DNA from: Arthrobacter sp. TPD3018
GTDB lineage: Bacteria; Pseudomonadota; Alphaproteobacteria; Sphingomonadales; Sphingomonadaceae
DNA length: 64,000 bases
Reading direction: 5' to 3'
NCBI GenBank assembly: GCA_003075315.1
Contig: QDFQ01000008.1
Location: 1-64,000 of the forward strand
This document shows positions 45,252 to 56,176 of this stretch, piece after piece. Within the stretch, counting starts at the first letter, position 1. Each line of letters opens with the position of its first letter. A program made the position numbers and the translations under genes. The notes under the pieces are model-generated. The model was not told the origin of the DNA. It was given only the letters and a program-made list of their open reading frames with translations, and did not search any database.

Positions 45252-45345
45252 GTCATTGCCGCGGGGGTGGGAATCCAAGTGCGCTGACGGCGGCGATGGG
45301 GCCGCGACGTTAGAGGTTATGGATTCCCGCCTTCGCGGGAATGAC
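45252..45345. repeat. REPIN, GTCATTCCCGC type, left arm degraded
   Basis: The right hairpin (CCCGCCTTCGCGGGAATGAC) is intact; the left (GTCATTGCCGCGGGGGTGGG) is mutated but in register. Confidence 0.75.
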
Positions 45346-45360
45346 GGGGTGGGTGTGGCG

Positions 45361-45381
45361 CATTTGCGCTTTGTAGGACAG
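45361..45381 (+). repeat. Fragment of the 148-bp intergenic element
   Basis: CATTTGCGCTT followed by TGTAGGACAG (45372-45381) matches the terminal 20 or so bases of the element at 47143-47290. The rest is missing here. Confidence 0.5.
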
Positions 45382-45443
45382 GCCCAGCCGAATCGGCCTG
45401 CAGTGCCAAGGTTTTAGAGCGACCCCGATCCAACATCCGTTTC

Positions 45444-45582
45444 GTCATCCCGGCGGAGGCCGGGATCCATGGACGGCGCGCCATGAGCGTTGGCGCGCCT
45501 CCGTTGCCGCCCTGCCTCCTGGATCCCGGCGTTGGGCCCCATCGAAGTATTACTTCGATGGGAACCCTTTCGCCGGGATGAC
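45444..45582. repeat. REPIN, GTCATCCCGGC type, interrupted by a palindrome
   Basis: Left hairpin intact; the right hairpin GGATCCCGGCG...CGCCGGGATGAC is split by about 35 extra bases that contain a perfect palindrome (45538-45562). Confidence 0.85.
45538..45562. repeat. Perfect 12-bp inverted repeat inside a REP hairpin
   Basis: CCCATCGAAGTA (45538-45549) and TACTTCGATGGG (45551-45562) are exact mirror arms with a single base between. The AT content of the middle differs from the surrounding REP. Confidence 0.9.
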
Positions 45583-45593
45583 GGGGAGGGGGA

Positions 45594-47120
<1,527 letters not shown>

Positions 47121-47142
47121 AGGCAGTCTCGGGCGGCTGCGC

Positions 47143-47290
47143 GGGCCGATTCGGCACCGCGGAAGTGGACGAAGTGGACGGTACGTAAGTGTCGAAAGCG
47201 CCCTCCGCGACGGGCCCGCCGGGTGAGGGGCGGGGTGCGGCGGGCATGGGTCATGCCGGCCCTTTGCCAGATTTGTGCGGTGTAGGACAG
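47143..47290 (+). repeat. 148-bp intergenic element, copy 2
   Basis: Same order as copy 1 on the opposite strand: GGGCCGATTCGG..CCGCGG, GAAGTGGACGAAGTGGACG, TACGTAA, a variable GC-rich middle, then TGTAGGACAG at 47281-47290. It lies between prfC (5' side) and a small membrane-protein gene. The ends are conserved, the middle less so. Confidence 0.82.
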
Positions 47291-47327
47291 AGGGGGGGTG
47301 GGAAAGGGGGGCGGCGGATATCGACCG

Positions 47328-47615
47328 TCACACCCCGCCCGTATATCCGGTCAGGAACGGGAGTATCGCGAAGCCGATAAGGCACGATGGGATCAGCGTA
47401 ACAATCGGTTTTCGCCAGATATTTCCAGCCCAAGCCGATAACAGGAGAAGCATAACCGCCGATGCCGGGACGATAATGTAGTAATCAATCTGTCCTGCAT
47501 TGGGGGCAACGCCAGGGCCTTGAAGATAAACTCCGCGAGCAAGATCGCGACCCATCAGAAAAAGGCCGAACCAGAGAGCTGTTGTTGCTCCGGCGATGAG
47601 GTTTGCCGCACGCAT
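47328..47615 (-). CDS. Small membrane protein (95 aa), function unknown
   Basis: 95 residues with three hydrophobic segments (LIAGATTALWFGLFLMG; IVPASAVMLLLLSAW; PSCLIGFAILPFLTGY). Weak ribosome site. AT content is higher than in the neighbours, which may reflect recent acquisition. No family recognised. Confidence 0.6.
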   Translation of the reverse strand: MRAANLIAGATTALWFGLFLMGRDLARGVYLQGPGVAPNAGQIDYYIIVPASAVMLLLLSAWAGNIWRKPIVTLIPSCLIGFAILPFLTGYTGGV

Positions 47616-47696
47616 TTGCCGAGCCTATACGTTACGCAGTGCGTCCGCAATTGGACGAAAGGATGCCCGATCAACGTTCCGGGCGGTTGCACCCCC

Positions 47697-50105
47697 TCAA
47701 TCGATCCGCATCGCCTCTGCCGCCAGCGCTTCCGCTTCGATCAGTAGCGCGTCGTCGGCGGAGCCGGTGGAGACCTTTTCGCGGCCGATCAGGGTCAGAA
47801 CCGGCACCGCGAGCGGGGTGATGCGGTCGAGGTCGACGTGGAGCATCGTGTCGGCGGCGCGGTCGAGCAGGTGCGCCAGGCGGCCGACGTCCGTCATGCG
47901 GGCGCGGGCGTCGTCCCAGGCGGCTTGCAGCAGCAGGTGCGTGGGTTCGTATTTGCGCAGGACGTCGTAGATGAGGTCCGTCGAGAAGGTCACCTGACGG
48001 CCGGTCTTGCGCTTGCCGGGGTGCTGGCGTTCGACGAGGCCGCCGATCACCGCGACCTCGCGGAAGGCGCGTTTCAGCAGGTGGCTCTGCTGCACCCAGT
48101 CGACGAATTCGTGTTCGAGGATGTCGGGGCTGAACAAGGCGGCGGGGTCGGTGACCTGTTCTAGGCCGTAACAGGCGAGCGCATAGTCGTTGGCGACGAA
48201 GCCCAATGGCTTCAGCCCCTCCGCCTCCATGCGGCGGGTGATGAGCATGCCCAATGACTGGTGCGCGTTCCACCCTTCGAAGCTGTAGGCGACCATATAG
48301 TGGCGGCCTTCGCGCGGGAAGGTTTCGACCAGCAGCTGGCCGGGGCGGGGCAAAGCGGAGCGTTTCGCCTGGAATTCCAGCCAGTCGCGCACGTCGGGCG
48401 GGAAGCGGTGCCATTGTTCCGGTTCGGCGAGGAAGTGGCGGACGCGGGTGGCGAGGTTGGTCGACAGCGGCATGCGGCTGCCGCCGTAGGTGGGGATGCG
48501 GGCGGGTTTGCTGGAGGCGCGGACGATCAGGTCTTCGGTGTCGATGCTCTGCACTTCGCAGCTGAGGCCGGCGAAGAAGAAGGTGTCGCCGGGGCTGAGC
48601 TGTGCGGCGAAGCCTTCCTCGACCTTGCCGAGATGGCGACCGTTCTTGAAGCGGACGTTGAGCATCGTCGCCTCGACGATGATGCCGGCGTTGAGGCGGT
48701 GCTGCGTCACGAACCTGGGGTGGCTGACACGCCACAGGCCGTCGGGGTCCTTCGTCAGGCGCTTGAAGCGGTCGTAGGCCTTCAGGCTGTAGCCGCCGTC
48801 GCTGATGAAATGGAGGACGCGGTCGAACGTGTCGTCGTCGAGCGCCGAATAGGGCAGAGCGGAGCGGATTTCGTCGAGCAGCGCCGCCTGGTCGAAGGGC
48901 GCGGCGCAGGCGAGCGCCATGACGTGCTGGGCGAGCACGTCCAGCGCGCCGGGGCGGAAGATGTCGGGGTCGAGTTCGCCCGCTTCCACCGCGTCCAAGG
49001 CGGCGCGCGCTTCCAGATATTCGAAGCGGTTACCGGGGACGAGAATGCCCTGCGACGCTTCGTCGAGGCGGTGGTTGGAACGGCCGAGGCGCTGGAGCAG
49101 GCGCGACGATCCCTTGGGCGCGCCCATCTGGATGACGCAATCGACATTCCCCCAGTCGACGCCGAGGTCGAGGCTGGCGGTGGCGACGAGCGCGCGCAGG
49201 CGGCCCGATGCCATTGCGCCTTCGACCTTGCGGCGCGCTTCCAAGGCGAGGCTGCCGTGGTGGACGCCGATCGGCAGGCTGTTGGTGTTCACCTTCCACA
49301 GATCCTGGAAGATCAATTCGGCGAGGCTGCGGGTGTTGCAGAAGATGATCGAGGTGGCGTGCGCCTCGATCTCCGCCATCACCTGTTGCGCGGCATAGCG
49401 GCCGGAGTGGCCGGACCAGGGCACGCGGTCTTCGGGGAGCAGGATGGTGATGTCGGGGTCGGCGCCGGCTTCGCCCTGCACCAGCGCGACCTCACCGATG
49501 TCGCCGTCGGGGGCGAGCCAGGCGCGATAGCCGTCGGTGTCGGCGACGGTGGCGGACAAGGCCACGCGGCGTAAGGCAGGGCTGATCCGCTGGAGGCGCG
49601 CCATGCAGAGCGAGAGCAGGTCGCCGCGCTTGCCGGTGGCGAAGGCGTGGACTTCGTCGATCACGATCGTCTTCAGGCCGGCGAACATCGTGACGCTGTC
49701 GGGATAGCTGAGCAGCAGCGACAGCGATTCGGGGGTGGTGAGCAGGATCTGCGGCGGCTTGACGCGCTGGCGTGCCTTGCGGTCGCTGGGCGTGTCGCCG
49801 GTGCGGGTTTCGACGCGGATGTCGACGCCCATTTCGTCGAGGGGGGTGACGAGGTTGCGCTGGATATCGACCGCGAGCGCCTTCAGCGGTGAGACGTAGA
49901 GGGTGTGGAGTCCGTTCGTCGGCGCCTCGATCAGCTCGGCGAGCGTCGGGAGGAAGCCGGCGAGCGTCTTGCCGGCGCCGGTGGTGGCGACGAGCAATGC
50001 GTGGCGCCCGGCGCGGGCCTCGCGCAGCATGTCGAGCTGGTGGCGGCGGGGGCGCCAGCCGCGGGAGGCGAACCAGTCGGTCAGCGGCTGGGGGAAATCC
50101 ATCAT
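47697..50105 (-). CDS. Ligase-associated DEXH-box helicase (Lhr-type)
   Basis: 802 residues from the ATG at 50105; upstream open frame runs through a REPIN and is ignored. Superfamily 2 core: motif I ATTGAGKTLAG, motif II (IDEVHAF), motif III SATVAD, motif VI QRLGRSNHRL; then Lhr-type winged helix and Lhr-core domain. It is the Lhr member of the Lhr–Exo–Lig–Pe repair set. Divergent from Exo with 193 bases between starts. Confidence 0.92.
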   Translation of the reverse strand: MMDFPQPLTDWFASRGWRPRRHQLDMLREARAGRHALLVATTGAGKTLAGFLPTLAELIEAPTNGLHTLYVSPLKALAVDIQRNLVTPLDEMGVDIRVETRTGDTPSDRKARQRVKPPQILLTTPESLSLLLSYPDSVTMFAGLKTIVIDEVHAFATGKRGDLLSLCMARLQRISPALRRVALSATVADTDGYRAWLAPDGDIGEVALVQGEAGADPDITILLPEDRVPWSGHSGRYAAQQVMAEIEAHATSIIFCNTRSLAELIFQDLWKVNTNSLPIGVHHGSLALEARRKVEGAMASGRLRALVATASLDLGVDWGNVDCVIQMGAPKGSSRLLQRLGRSNHRLDEASQGILVPGNRFEYLEARAALDAVEAGELDPDIFRPGALDVLAQHVMALACAAPFDQAALLDEIRSALPYSALDDDTFDRVLHFISDGGYSLKAYDRFKRLTKDPDGLWRVSHPRFVTQHRLNAGIIVEATMLNVRFKNGRHLGKVEEGFAAQLSPGDTFFFAGLSCEVQSIDTEDLIVRASSKPARIPTYGGSRMPLSTNLATRVRHFLAEPEQWHRFPPDVRDWLEFQAKRSALPRPGQLLVETFPREGRHYMVAYSFEGWNAHQSLGMLITRRMEAEGLKPLGFVANDYALACYGLEQVTDPAALFSPDILEHEFVDWVQQSHLLKRAFREVAVIGGLVERQHPGKRKTGRQVTFSTDLIYDVLRKYEPTHLLLQAAWDDARARMTDVGRLAHLLDRAADTMLHVDLDRITPLAVPVLTLIGREKVSTGSADDALLIEAEALAAEAMRID

Positions 50106-50145
50106 GATGTATGTAGGGGCGCGCGCGGGCTGCGCCATATCCCCC

Positions 50146-50248
50146 GTCACCCCGGACTGGTTCCGGGGTCCACCGGGCCACGGGGGGACAAGAGGTTCGG
50201 GCCGTCCCCCTCGCCGCGGAGTGGACCCCGGAACGAGTCCGCGGTGAC
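50146..50248. repeat. REPIN, GTCACCCCGG type, between Lhr and Exo
   Basis: GTCACCCCGGACTGGTTCCGGGG left and a right arm with one change (GAACGAGTCCGCGGTGAC). It sits in the divergent promoter region, so it must leave room for two promoters. Confidence 0.88.
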
Positions 50249-50298
50249 GGCATATGCGGGGATGGGACACCGCGACCCATCTGGCGCGTAGTAGCGGG

Positions 50299-51297
50299 AT
50301 GGCACGATTGGGCGACTGGCTGGAACCGCATCCGCACGGGATTTACGTGAAGCCGGCGGATGCGTGGATCGATCCCTCGGAGCCCGTGGTCAAGGCTTTG
50401 GTGACGCATGGCCATGCCGATCACGCGCGCGGCGGGCATCAGGCGGTGTGGGCGACGCCGGAGACGCTGGCGATCATGGACGCGCGCTACGGGCCGCAGG
50501 CGGGGCATGCGGTCGCTTATGGCGAGAGCATCCGGATGGGGGAGGTCGAAGTCGGCTATGTGCCCGCGGGCCATGTGCTGGGATCGGCGCAGATCGTGCT
50601 CGATTTTCGCGGCGAGCGCGTCGTCGTGTCGGGGGATTACAAGCGGCGACCAGACCCCACGTGCGCGGCGTTCGAGCCGGTAAAGTGCGACGTGTTCGTG
50701 ACCGAGGCGACGTTCGCGCTGCCGGTGTTCCGCCATCCCGATACCGGTGACGAGATCGACAAACTGATCGAGCGGCTCCACGCCAACCCAGATCGTTGCG
50801 TGCTGGTGGGGGCCTATGCGTTGGGCAAGGCGCAGCGGGTGATCGCCGAATTGCGCGAGCGCGGGCATATGGCGCCGATCTACATCCACGGCGCGCTGCA
50901 GCGATTGTGTGACCTATATGCCGAACATGGCGTGCGGCTGGGCGAGCTGTTGCCGGTCGCCGACGCCAAGAAGGCGGACATGGCGGGGCATGTCGTGATG
51001 TGCCCGCCCGGCGCGCTCAACGACCGCTGGTCGCGGCGGCTGCCCGACCCGATCACCGCGATGGCGAGCGGGTGGATGCGGGTGCGCCAGCGCGCGCGGC
51101 AGAAGAACGTCGAGTTGCCGCTGATCCTGTCCGACCACGCCGATTGGGACGAACTGACCGAGACGCTGAGCGAGATCGCCCCGCGCGAAGTGTGGGTGAC
51201 GCATGGCCGCGAGGAGGCGCTGGTCCATTGGTGCGAGCAACGCCAGATGAAGGCGCGCGCGCTGGCGCTGGTGGGGTTCGAGGATGAGGATGATTGA
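50299..51297 (+). CDS. Ligase-associated MBL-fold exonuclease (Exo)
   Basis: 332 residues. beta-CASP type metallo-beta-lactamase nuclease: metal motif THGHADHARGG (about residues 36-46), AGHVLGSAQIVL, SGDYKRRPDPTC, then SDHADWDEL and the C-terminal THGREEAL. It matches the Exo member that lies next to an ATP-dependent ligase in other genomes. Here no ligase follows. Start ATG 50299 fits the domain start and a GTAGCGGG site. Confidence 0.93.
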   Translation: MARLGDWLEPHPHGIYVKPADAWIDPSEPVVKALVTHGHADHARGGHQAVWATPETLAIMDARYGPQAGHAVAYGESIRMGEVEVGYVPAGHVLGSAQIVLDFRGERVVVSGDYKRRPDPTCAAFEPVKCDVFVTEATFALPVFRHPDTGDEIDKLIERLHANPDRCVLVGAYALGKAQRVIAELRERGHMAPIYIHGALQRLCDLYAEHGVRLGELLPVADAKKADMAGHVVMCPPGALNDRWSRRLPDPITAMASGWMRVRQRARQKNVELPLILSDHADWDELTETLSEIAPREVWVTHGREEALVHWCEQRQMKARALALVGFEDEDD

Positions 51298-51381
51298 GGG
51301 CGTCCGTCCCCGGCTCGGCATCAACCGGCGGTTAACGCCACTGCGCTAGCGCCGTCCGTACCTGCGAAAAGGACGGTAACG

Positions 51382-52191
51382 ATGCGGATATGGCCCTTTC
51401 TCCTGCTGCTGGCGATCGCGCAGCCTGCTTGGGCCGGACGCGACGAGGCGCCGTACTACGGGCCGATGAAGCGCTGGCATGGCATCGGCTACAAGCTGGG
51501 CTACGAAGACAGGATCGCAAAGGACGGGTCGTGGCAGATCGAGACCGCCGTGCGCGGTCGCGACGAGGCAATCGACATGGCGCTGTATCGGGCCGCGGAG
51601 CGGGCGCGCGACGAGGGCTATCGTTACGTCATGTTGCTTGGTGGCAGGGGCGTGACGTCATACGGCATAAGCAGCGCGACGCTGTACGCGCGGCCGAGCC
51701 AAGAGGCGGTCGCGCCGGTCGGCTGCCGGTCGCGCAAGGCAACGGCCTGCTACACCGCCGACGTGGCGGAGGTGTTGCGCATCCTGGGCGGACCGGACGG
51801 CACGCAGCCCGGTGTCGCGATCGTCGATCACCGCGACGAATATGGCCGCGAGGTCTTTCTGTCGGGTTATGGCACCGGCGCGATCGCCGCGCTGGCGGCC
51901 GGTCGGCCCGGCGGATCGACGATGAAGACCATCGACGGGCGCCTAATGATCACCGAGTCGGCGCCTGCCGTACCGCGGGGGGTGATTCCCGCCGTGCCTG
52001 TCGCGCCGGTGGCCGCTACACGCGTATCGCCCCCGCCCGCGCAGCCGATCAAGATCGTTGCATTGTCGCAGGCGCCGGCTTCGCAGGGGAACGACCGGTG
52101 GACCGCAGACGAAAATTTCCGCCGCACGCGTGAGGCGAACCAGCCGGTCCGGGGCCGCGACGCCCGACAGGGGTGGACGATCAGCGACTGA
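51382..52191 (+). CDS. Secreted protein, function unknown
   Basis: 269 residues with a clear signal peptide (MRIWPFLLLLAIAQPAWA). The mature part begins near GRDEAPYYGPMKRWHGIGYK, has a segment AIDMALYRAAERARDEGYRYVMLLGG resembling a CsgG/LPP20-like helix-strand pair seen in envelope proteins, and ends in a low-complexity Pro/Ala region. No confident family. Ribosome site AAAAGGACGG. Stands alone. Confidence 0.7.
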   Translation: MRIWPFLLLLAIAQPAWAGRDEAPYYGPMKRWHGIGYKLGYEDRIAKDGSWQIETAVRGRDEAIDMALYRAAERARDEGYRYVMLLGGRGVTSYGISSATLYARPSQEAVAPVGCRSRKATACYTADVAEVLRILGGPDGTQPGVAIVDHRDEYGREVFLSGYGTGAIAALAAGRPGGSTMKTIDGRLMITESAPAVPRGVIPAVPVAPVAATRVSPPPAQPIKIVALSQAPASQGNDRWTADENFRRTREANQPVRGRDARQGWTISD

Positions 52192-52222
52192 TCGGTGACG
52201 GATAGCCGTAAGTCCTTACGTC

Positions 52223-52250
52223 GTCATGCCGGACTTGATCCGGCATCCCG
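52223..52250. repeat. Single REP hairpin, GTCATGCCGG type
   Basis: GTCATGCCGGACTTGATCCGGCATCCCG; single hairpin in the gap between the secreted-protein gene and rpoN. Confidence 0.7.
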
Positions 52251-52319
52251 CTTCTCTTCGAGCGAGCGTAGGAGAGGAAGCGTTGCCCCAGGTCACGCCC
52301 CCGGACCACGCGAGGCGGA

Positions 52320-53798
52320 TCAGCCGCCCAACGCCCGCGCGCGGCGGCGTTGGACGCTGCTGCCGATGCCCATCGCTTCGCGGTATTTGGCGACGGTGCG
52401 GCGGGCGATGTCGAAGCCTTTGGCCTGGAGCAGTTCGACCAATGTGTCGTCGGACAGGATCTTGGCGCCTTCGCCGGCGATGAGCGCGCGGATGGCGCTT
52501 TTGACCGCTTCCGCCGACACCGCATCGCCGCCGTCGGCCGCCTGAATCGCGCTGGTGAAGAAGTATTTGAGCTCGAAGACGCCGCGCGCGCAGCTCAAAT
52601 ATTTGTTGCTCGTCACGCGGCTGACGGTCGATTCGTGCATTTCGATCGCTTCGGCGACCTTGGCGAGTGTCATCGGTTTGAGGTGGGCGACGCCCTGCAG
52701 GAAGAAGGCTTCCTGCTGTTTCACGATTTCGGTCGCGACCTTGATGATCGTGCGCTGGCGCTGGTCCAGGGCCTTGATGAGCCAATTGGCGGAGGCGAGC
52801 GCGTCGGACAGCCACGCCTTGGAACTCTTGTCCTGCGGGCCATGGCTGAGTTCGTGGTAATAGCGGCGGTTGACGAGGACGCGCGGCAGCGTCGCGGCGT
52901 TGAGTTCGATGCCCCAGCCGGCCTTGGTCTTCATCACGAAAAGATCGGGCGTCACCGCGGGCGCGGGTTCGCCGCCGTAGCGGCAGCCGGGCTTGGGATC
53001 GTAGCTGCGCAGCTCGCGGATCATGTCCGCCATGTCCTCGTCGTCGACGCCGCACATGCGCTTGAGGCGGGTGAGCTCGCCGCGCGCAAGCAGATCGAGA
53101 TTGTCGATCAGCCGCGCCATACAGGGGTCGTAGCGGTCCGCCTCTTTCGCCTGCAAGGCGATGCATTCGGCTAGGTCGCGTGCGCCGACGCCGGTGGGAT
53201 CGAGCGTTTGGATCTGCTCCAGGACATGTTCGACGCGGGCGAGCGCGGTGCCGAGGCGGTTGGCGATGTCGAGCAGGGGGACGGTGAGGTAGCCCGCCTC
53301 GTCGATCTGATCGATCAGATGCTGGGCGATGAACCAGTCGGGGCCGTCGATGACCGCGCCGGCTTGCGCCAGCAGGTGGTCGGCGAGGCTCTTGTCGCCT
53401 TCCGCGAACGAATCGAAGTCGATGCCGTCTTCGCCGCCGACCCCGCCGCCGCCCGATCCGCCGTTGAGGCCGAGCGCGCCGTCGAAGCCGCCACCACCGT
53501 CGGCGACGCTGTCCTGCTGGTGGCTTTCGGTGGCATAGTCGACGTCGAGCGGATCGGCCTTGGCGGCACCGGTGACGAGATCGTCGGCGCCGGCCGGTTC
53601 GTCACGCTCGATGCGTTCGGGGCGGACGACCTCTTCGGTCTGCGCGGCTTCGAGCAGGGGGTTCTTCTCGATCTCTTCGGCGATGAAGCCTTCGATTTCG
53701 AGGTTGGATAGCGCGAGCAGCTTGATTGCCTGCTGCAGCTGCGGCGTCACCACCAGCGATTGCGACTGGCGGATGTCGAGGCGGGGGGCGAGAGACAT
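52320..53798 (-). CDS. rpoN: RNA polymerase sigma-54 factor
   Basis: 492 residues. N-terminal Gln-rich activator-interacting region (MSLAPRLDIRQSQSLVVTPQLQQAIKLL), core-binding domain, then the HTH and the RpoN box ARRTVAKYREAMGI near the C-terminus. It recognises -24/-12 promoters. It lies downstream of the LPS transport genes, a conserved arrangement. A sigma-54-type site is visible at 22565. Start MSLA at 53798 preferred to an upstream ATG inside a REPIN. Confidence 0.97.
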   Translation of the reverse strand: MSLAPRLDIRQSQSLVVTPQLQQAIKLLALSNLEIEGFIAEEIEKNPLLEAAQTEEVVRPERIERDEPAGADDLVTGAAKADPLDVDYATESHQQDSVADGGGGFDGALGLNGGSGGGGVGGEDGIDFDSFAEGDKSLADHLLAQAGAVIDGPDWFIAQHLIDQIDEAGYLTVPLLDIANRLGTALARVEHVLEQIQTLDPTGVGARDLAECIALQAKEADRYDPCMARLIDNLDLLARGELTRLKRMCGVDDEDMADMIRELRSYDPKPGCRYGGEPAPAVTPDLFVMKTKAGWGIELNAATLPRVLVNRRYYHELSHGPQDKSSKAWLSDALASANWLIKALDQRQRTIIKVATEIVKQQEAFFLQGVAHLKPMTLAKVAEAIEMHESTVSRVTSNKYLSCARGVFELKYFFTSAIQAADGGDAVSAEAVKSAIRALIAGEGAKILSDDTLVELLQAKGFDIARRTVAKYREAMGIGSSVQRRRARALGG

Positions 53799-53804
53799 CA
53801 GACC

Positions 53805-53881
53805 GTCACCCCAGCGCAGGCTGGGGTCTTCTTCGACCGTGCGCGCCGGTCGCACGAGATCCCAGCCTGCGCTGGGATGAC
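53805..53881. repeat. REPIN, CCCAGC type, between lptB and rpoN
   Basis: GTCACCCCAGCGCAGGCTGGGGTC left, GATCCCAGCCTGCGCTGGGATGAC right; fills the gap before rpoN. Confidence 0.88.
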
Positions 53882-53909
53882 GGTTGGGGGGACCGCCGTC
53901 TCCATATCC

Positions 53910-54686
53910 CTACAGCGAGAAGCCCTCGCCGAGGTACAGGCGGCGGACGTTGGCGTCGGCGACCAGTTCTTCCGGCGAGCCGGCGAACAGCACGCGGCCA
54001 TCGTAGATGATGTAGGCGCGATCGACGATGTCGAGCGTTTCGCGAACGTTGTGGTCGGTGATCAGCACGCCGATGTCGCGGCGCTTCAGGTCCTTCACCA
54101 GATCGCGGATGTCGGCGATCGAGATGGGGTCGATGCCGGCGAAGGGTTCGTCGAGCAGCATGATCGACGGATCGGCGGCGAGCGCGCGGGCGATTTCGGC
54201 GCGGCGGCGCTCGCCGCCCGACAGCGCCATCGCCGGGCTGGTCCGCAGGCGGGTGAGGCCGAATTCGTCGAGCAGTTTGTCGAGCTTGGCGGGGCGCTTC
54301 GACTTGTCGGGCTCGGAGAGTTCGAGCACCGCGCCGATGTTCTTTTCGATCGACAGGCCGCGGAAGATGCTGGTTTCCTGCGGCAGATAGCCGAGGCCGA
54401 GGATCGCGCGGCGGTACATCGGCAGGCGGGTGATGTCCTCGCCGTCGAGCATGATGCGGCCCGAATCGGGCTTCACCAGCCCCATGACCGAATAGAAGCA
54501 GGTCGTCTTGCCCGCGCCGTTGGGTCCGAGCAGGCCGACCACCTCGCCACGATCGACCGAGACGGAGACGTCGGTGAGGACGACGCGCTTGTCGTAGGAC
54601 TTGGCGATCGAGATCGCTTGCAGGCCGCGGTTGGCGGGCGCTTCGTGGATCGCTTCGGCAGTCTGAAGGTCGGTCACGGCGTCCAT
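53910..54686 (-). CDS. lptB: LPS transport ABC ATPase LptB
   Basis: 258 residues. ATP-binding protein of the LptB2FG extractor. Walker A GPNGAGKT, signature LSGGERRR, Walker B IMLLDEP, switch His in LITDHNVRE. A slightly extended N-terminus precedes the family start. Downstream of lptA after a 270-base gap with a REPIN. Confidence 0.97.
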   Translation of the reverse strand: MDAVTDLQTAEAIHEAPANRGLQAISIAKSYDKRVVLTDVSVSVDRGEVVGLLGPNGAGKTTCFYSVMGLVKPDSGRIMLDGEDITRLPMYRRAILGLGYLPQETSIFRGLSIEKNIGAVLELSEPDKSKRPAKLDKLLDEFGLTRLRTSPAMALSGGERRRAEIARALAADPSIMLLDEPFAGIDPISIADIRDLVKDLKRRDIGVLITDHNVRETLDIVDRAYIIYDGRVLFAGSPEELVADANVRRLYLGEGFSL

Positions 54687-54829
54687 TGGCTGATGCCTCG
54701 CATCAAAGGGTTAGCGGAGCGTTGCCGGCGGAGGGCCCGTTGGCAAGCTTCGTGCATGCGGCTTGCGTCATGGCGCGGGGAGGGCGCGGAGGGAAGCCCC
54801 CTTGCGATGGGTGGGGGATCCGGCGACCC

Positions 54830-54935
54830 GTCACCCCGGACTTGGTCCGGGGTCCACTCTGCGGCGAGGGGGATGGTTTGAGCCTCTTGCCGTCCCCTTG
54901 CGGCCCGGTGGACCCCGGAACGAGTCCGGGGTGAC
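54830..54935. repeat. REPIN, GTCACCCCGG type, between lptA and lptB
   Basis: GTCACCCCGGACTTGGTCCGGGG left and its mirror CCCCGGAACGAGTCCGGGGTGAC right. Confidence 0.9.
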
Positions 54936-54958
54936 GGGGGGGGCGGTCGTCTCGCCCG

Positions 54959-55510
54959 TCAGTTGCGCTTGGGGACGGAGAAGGTGCCGGTGACGCGGCC
55001 GTTGGGGGCGGCGCTGGTCGTGGCGCCGGGTGCGCCGGCGGAGCCGCGGACCGAAGAGCCGTCGATCACCGCGCGGCCGGTGTCGAGGTTGATGGTCAGG
55101 CGACCGCCGTTCACGGTGTTGCCGCCCTGCGTCAGCGTGACCGCGCCGAGCATCGTGATGACGCGGCGGTTGAGGTCGTAGATGGCATATTGCGCCTTGG
55201 CGGTCTGATCCGGGCGCTTGACCGTGACGCCGCCGCTCGCGTCGAGACGCGAGACCTGCGGATTCCCGCCGATCACCTGCCCCGTGTAGAACACCGTCAT
55301 GCGCGCCGCGGTGAGCGTCATTTCCGCCTGGCGGACATTGACGTTGCCCGACAGGACCGCCCGATTCGCCTTGTCCTGCAATTCGATCGTGTCCGCGCCG
55401 AAATCGATCGGCGCGTTTGAATTGTGCGCGGTCTGCGCGGCCAGAGGGGCGGCGACGGCGAGAATGGCCGGGACAAGGACGGCCGGGATGAGGAAAGGGA
55501 GCGCGCGCAT
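54959..55510 (-). CDS. lptA: LPS transport periplasmic protein LptA
   Basis: 183 residues with a signal peptide (cleavage near LAAQ). OstA/LptA beta-jellyroll: FGADTIELQDKANRAVLSGNVNVRQAEMTLTAARM is the conserved start, followed by repeated strands. Forms the periplasmic bridge for LPS. Six bases after lptC. Confidence 0.93.
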   Translation of the reverse strand: MRALPFLIPAVLVPAILAVAAPLAAQTAHNSNAPIDFGADTIELQDKANRAVLSGNVNVRQAEMTLTAARMTVFYTGQVIGGNPQVSRLDASGGVTVKRPDQTAKAQYAIYDLNRRVITMLGAVTLTQGGNTVNGGRLTINLDTGRAVIDGSSVRGSAGAPGATTSAAPNGRVTGTFSVPKRN

Positions 55511-55516
55511 GGGCGG

Positions 55517-56176
55517 CTATTTCGTCCTTCCCGGCACGATCCGCAAGCGGGCATTGCCGGTGAGCCGCACGGTGCGATCGTCAAGATTGGCGTTCAGGCG
55601 ATCGGCGCTGAAATTCCCTTGCGTGACGGTGCCGGTGACCTTGCCATCGCTCTGCATCGTCTTGGATTTCAAATCGATCGTCGCATCGCTGGTATCGAGG
55701 CGATAGTTGTTGGGGCCGCGCACCGCGATCGGCCCGTCGACCTTCATCTGTTCGGTCTTGAGGTCGTAGCGCCCCTGATCGGCGCGCAGCGTCGCCGGGC
55801 CGTCCTGCAATTGCAGATCGGCGGCCATGCGGTTGATCTGGACGATCGGCACGCTGCTGCTCTGCTGCACCGCCGAGCCGGCGTTGAGCGTGAACGCCTG
55901 CCCCTTGTCGTCCTGTCCGCGATAGGTCGCGGCCTGCAGCTTCATGCGTTCCTTGGCGACCTCGACCTTGTTCTTGTCGAGCACGAAGGAGACTTCGTTG
56001 CTGGCGGTGAGCGGCGCCATGACGAGAAAGGCGGCGAGCACGCCGATCGCGATCGGCAGCCCGCTGTTGAGCAAGGTGATGAGCCGGTCGTGGCGGCTGC
56101 CGGGCGCGGCCCAGCGCTGGCGTGCCGTCCGCACGCGCGCCAGGCCGTCGCCGGTCGCCGCCATCGACTCAGGCAT
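55517..56176 (-). CDS. lptC: LPS export protein LptC
   Basis: 219 residues. One N-terminal transmembrane helix (LLNSGLPIAIGVLAAFLVMAPL) and a periplasmic jellyroll domain that passes LPS from LptB2FG to LptA. It overlaps the end of rnd by eight bases and precedes lptA, as is usual in this group. Confidence 0.9.
   Translation of the reverse strand: MPESMAATGDGLARVRTARQRWAAPGSRHDRLITLLNSGLPIAIGVLAAFLVMAPLTASNEVSFVLDKNKVEVAKERMKLQAATYRGQDDKGQAFTLNAGSAVQQSSSVPIVQINRMAADLQLQDGPATLRADQGRYDLKTEQMKVDGPIAVRGPNNYRLDTSDATIDLKSKTMQSDGKVTGTVTQGNFSADRLNANLDDRTVRLTGNARLRIVPGRTK

Noticed and set aside
50106..50270. 55-residue N-terminal extension of the Lhr-type helicase
   Set aside because: It is translation of a REPIN (the GLVPGSTP/VTGD pattern typical of REP-derived peptides); ATG 50105 starts the conserved region.
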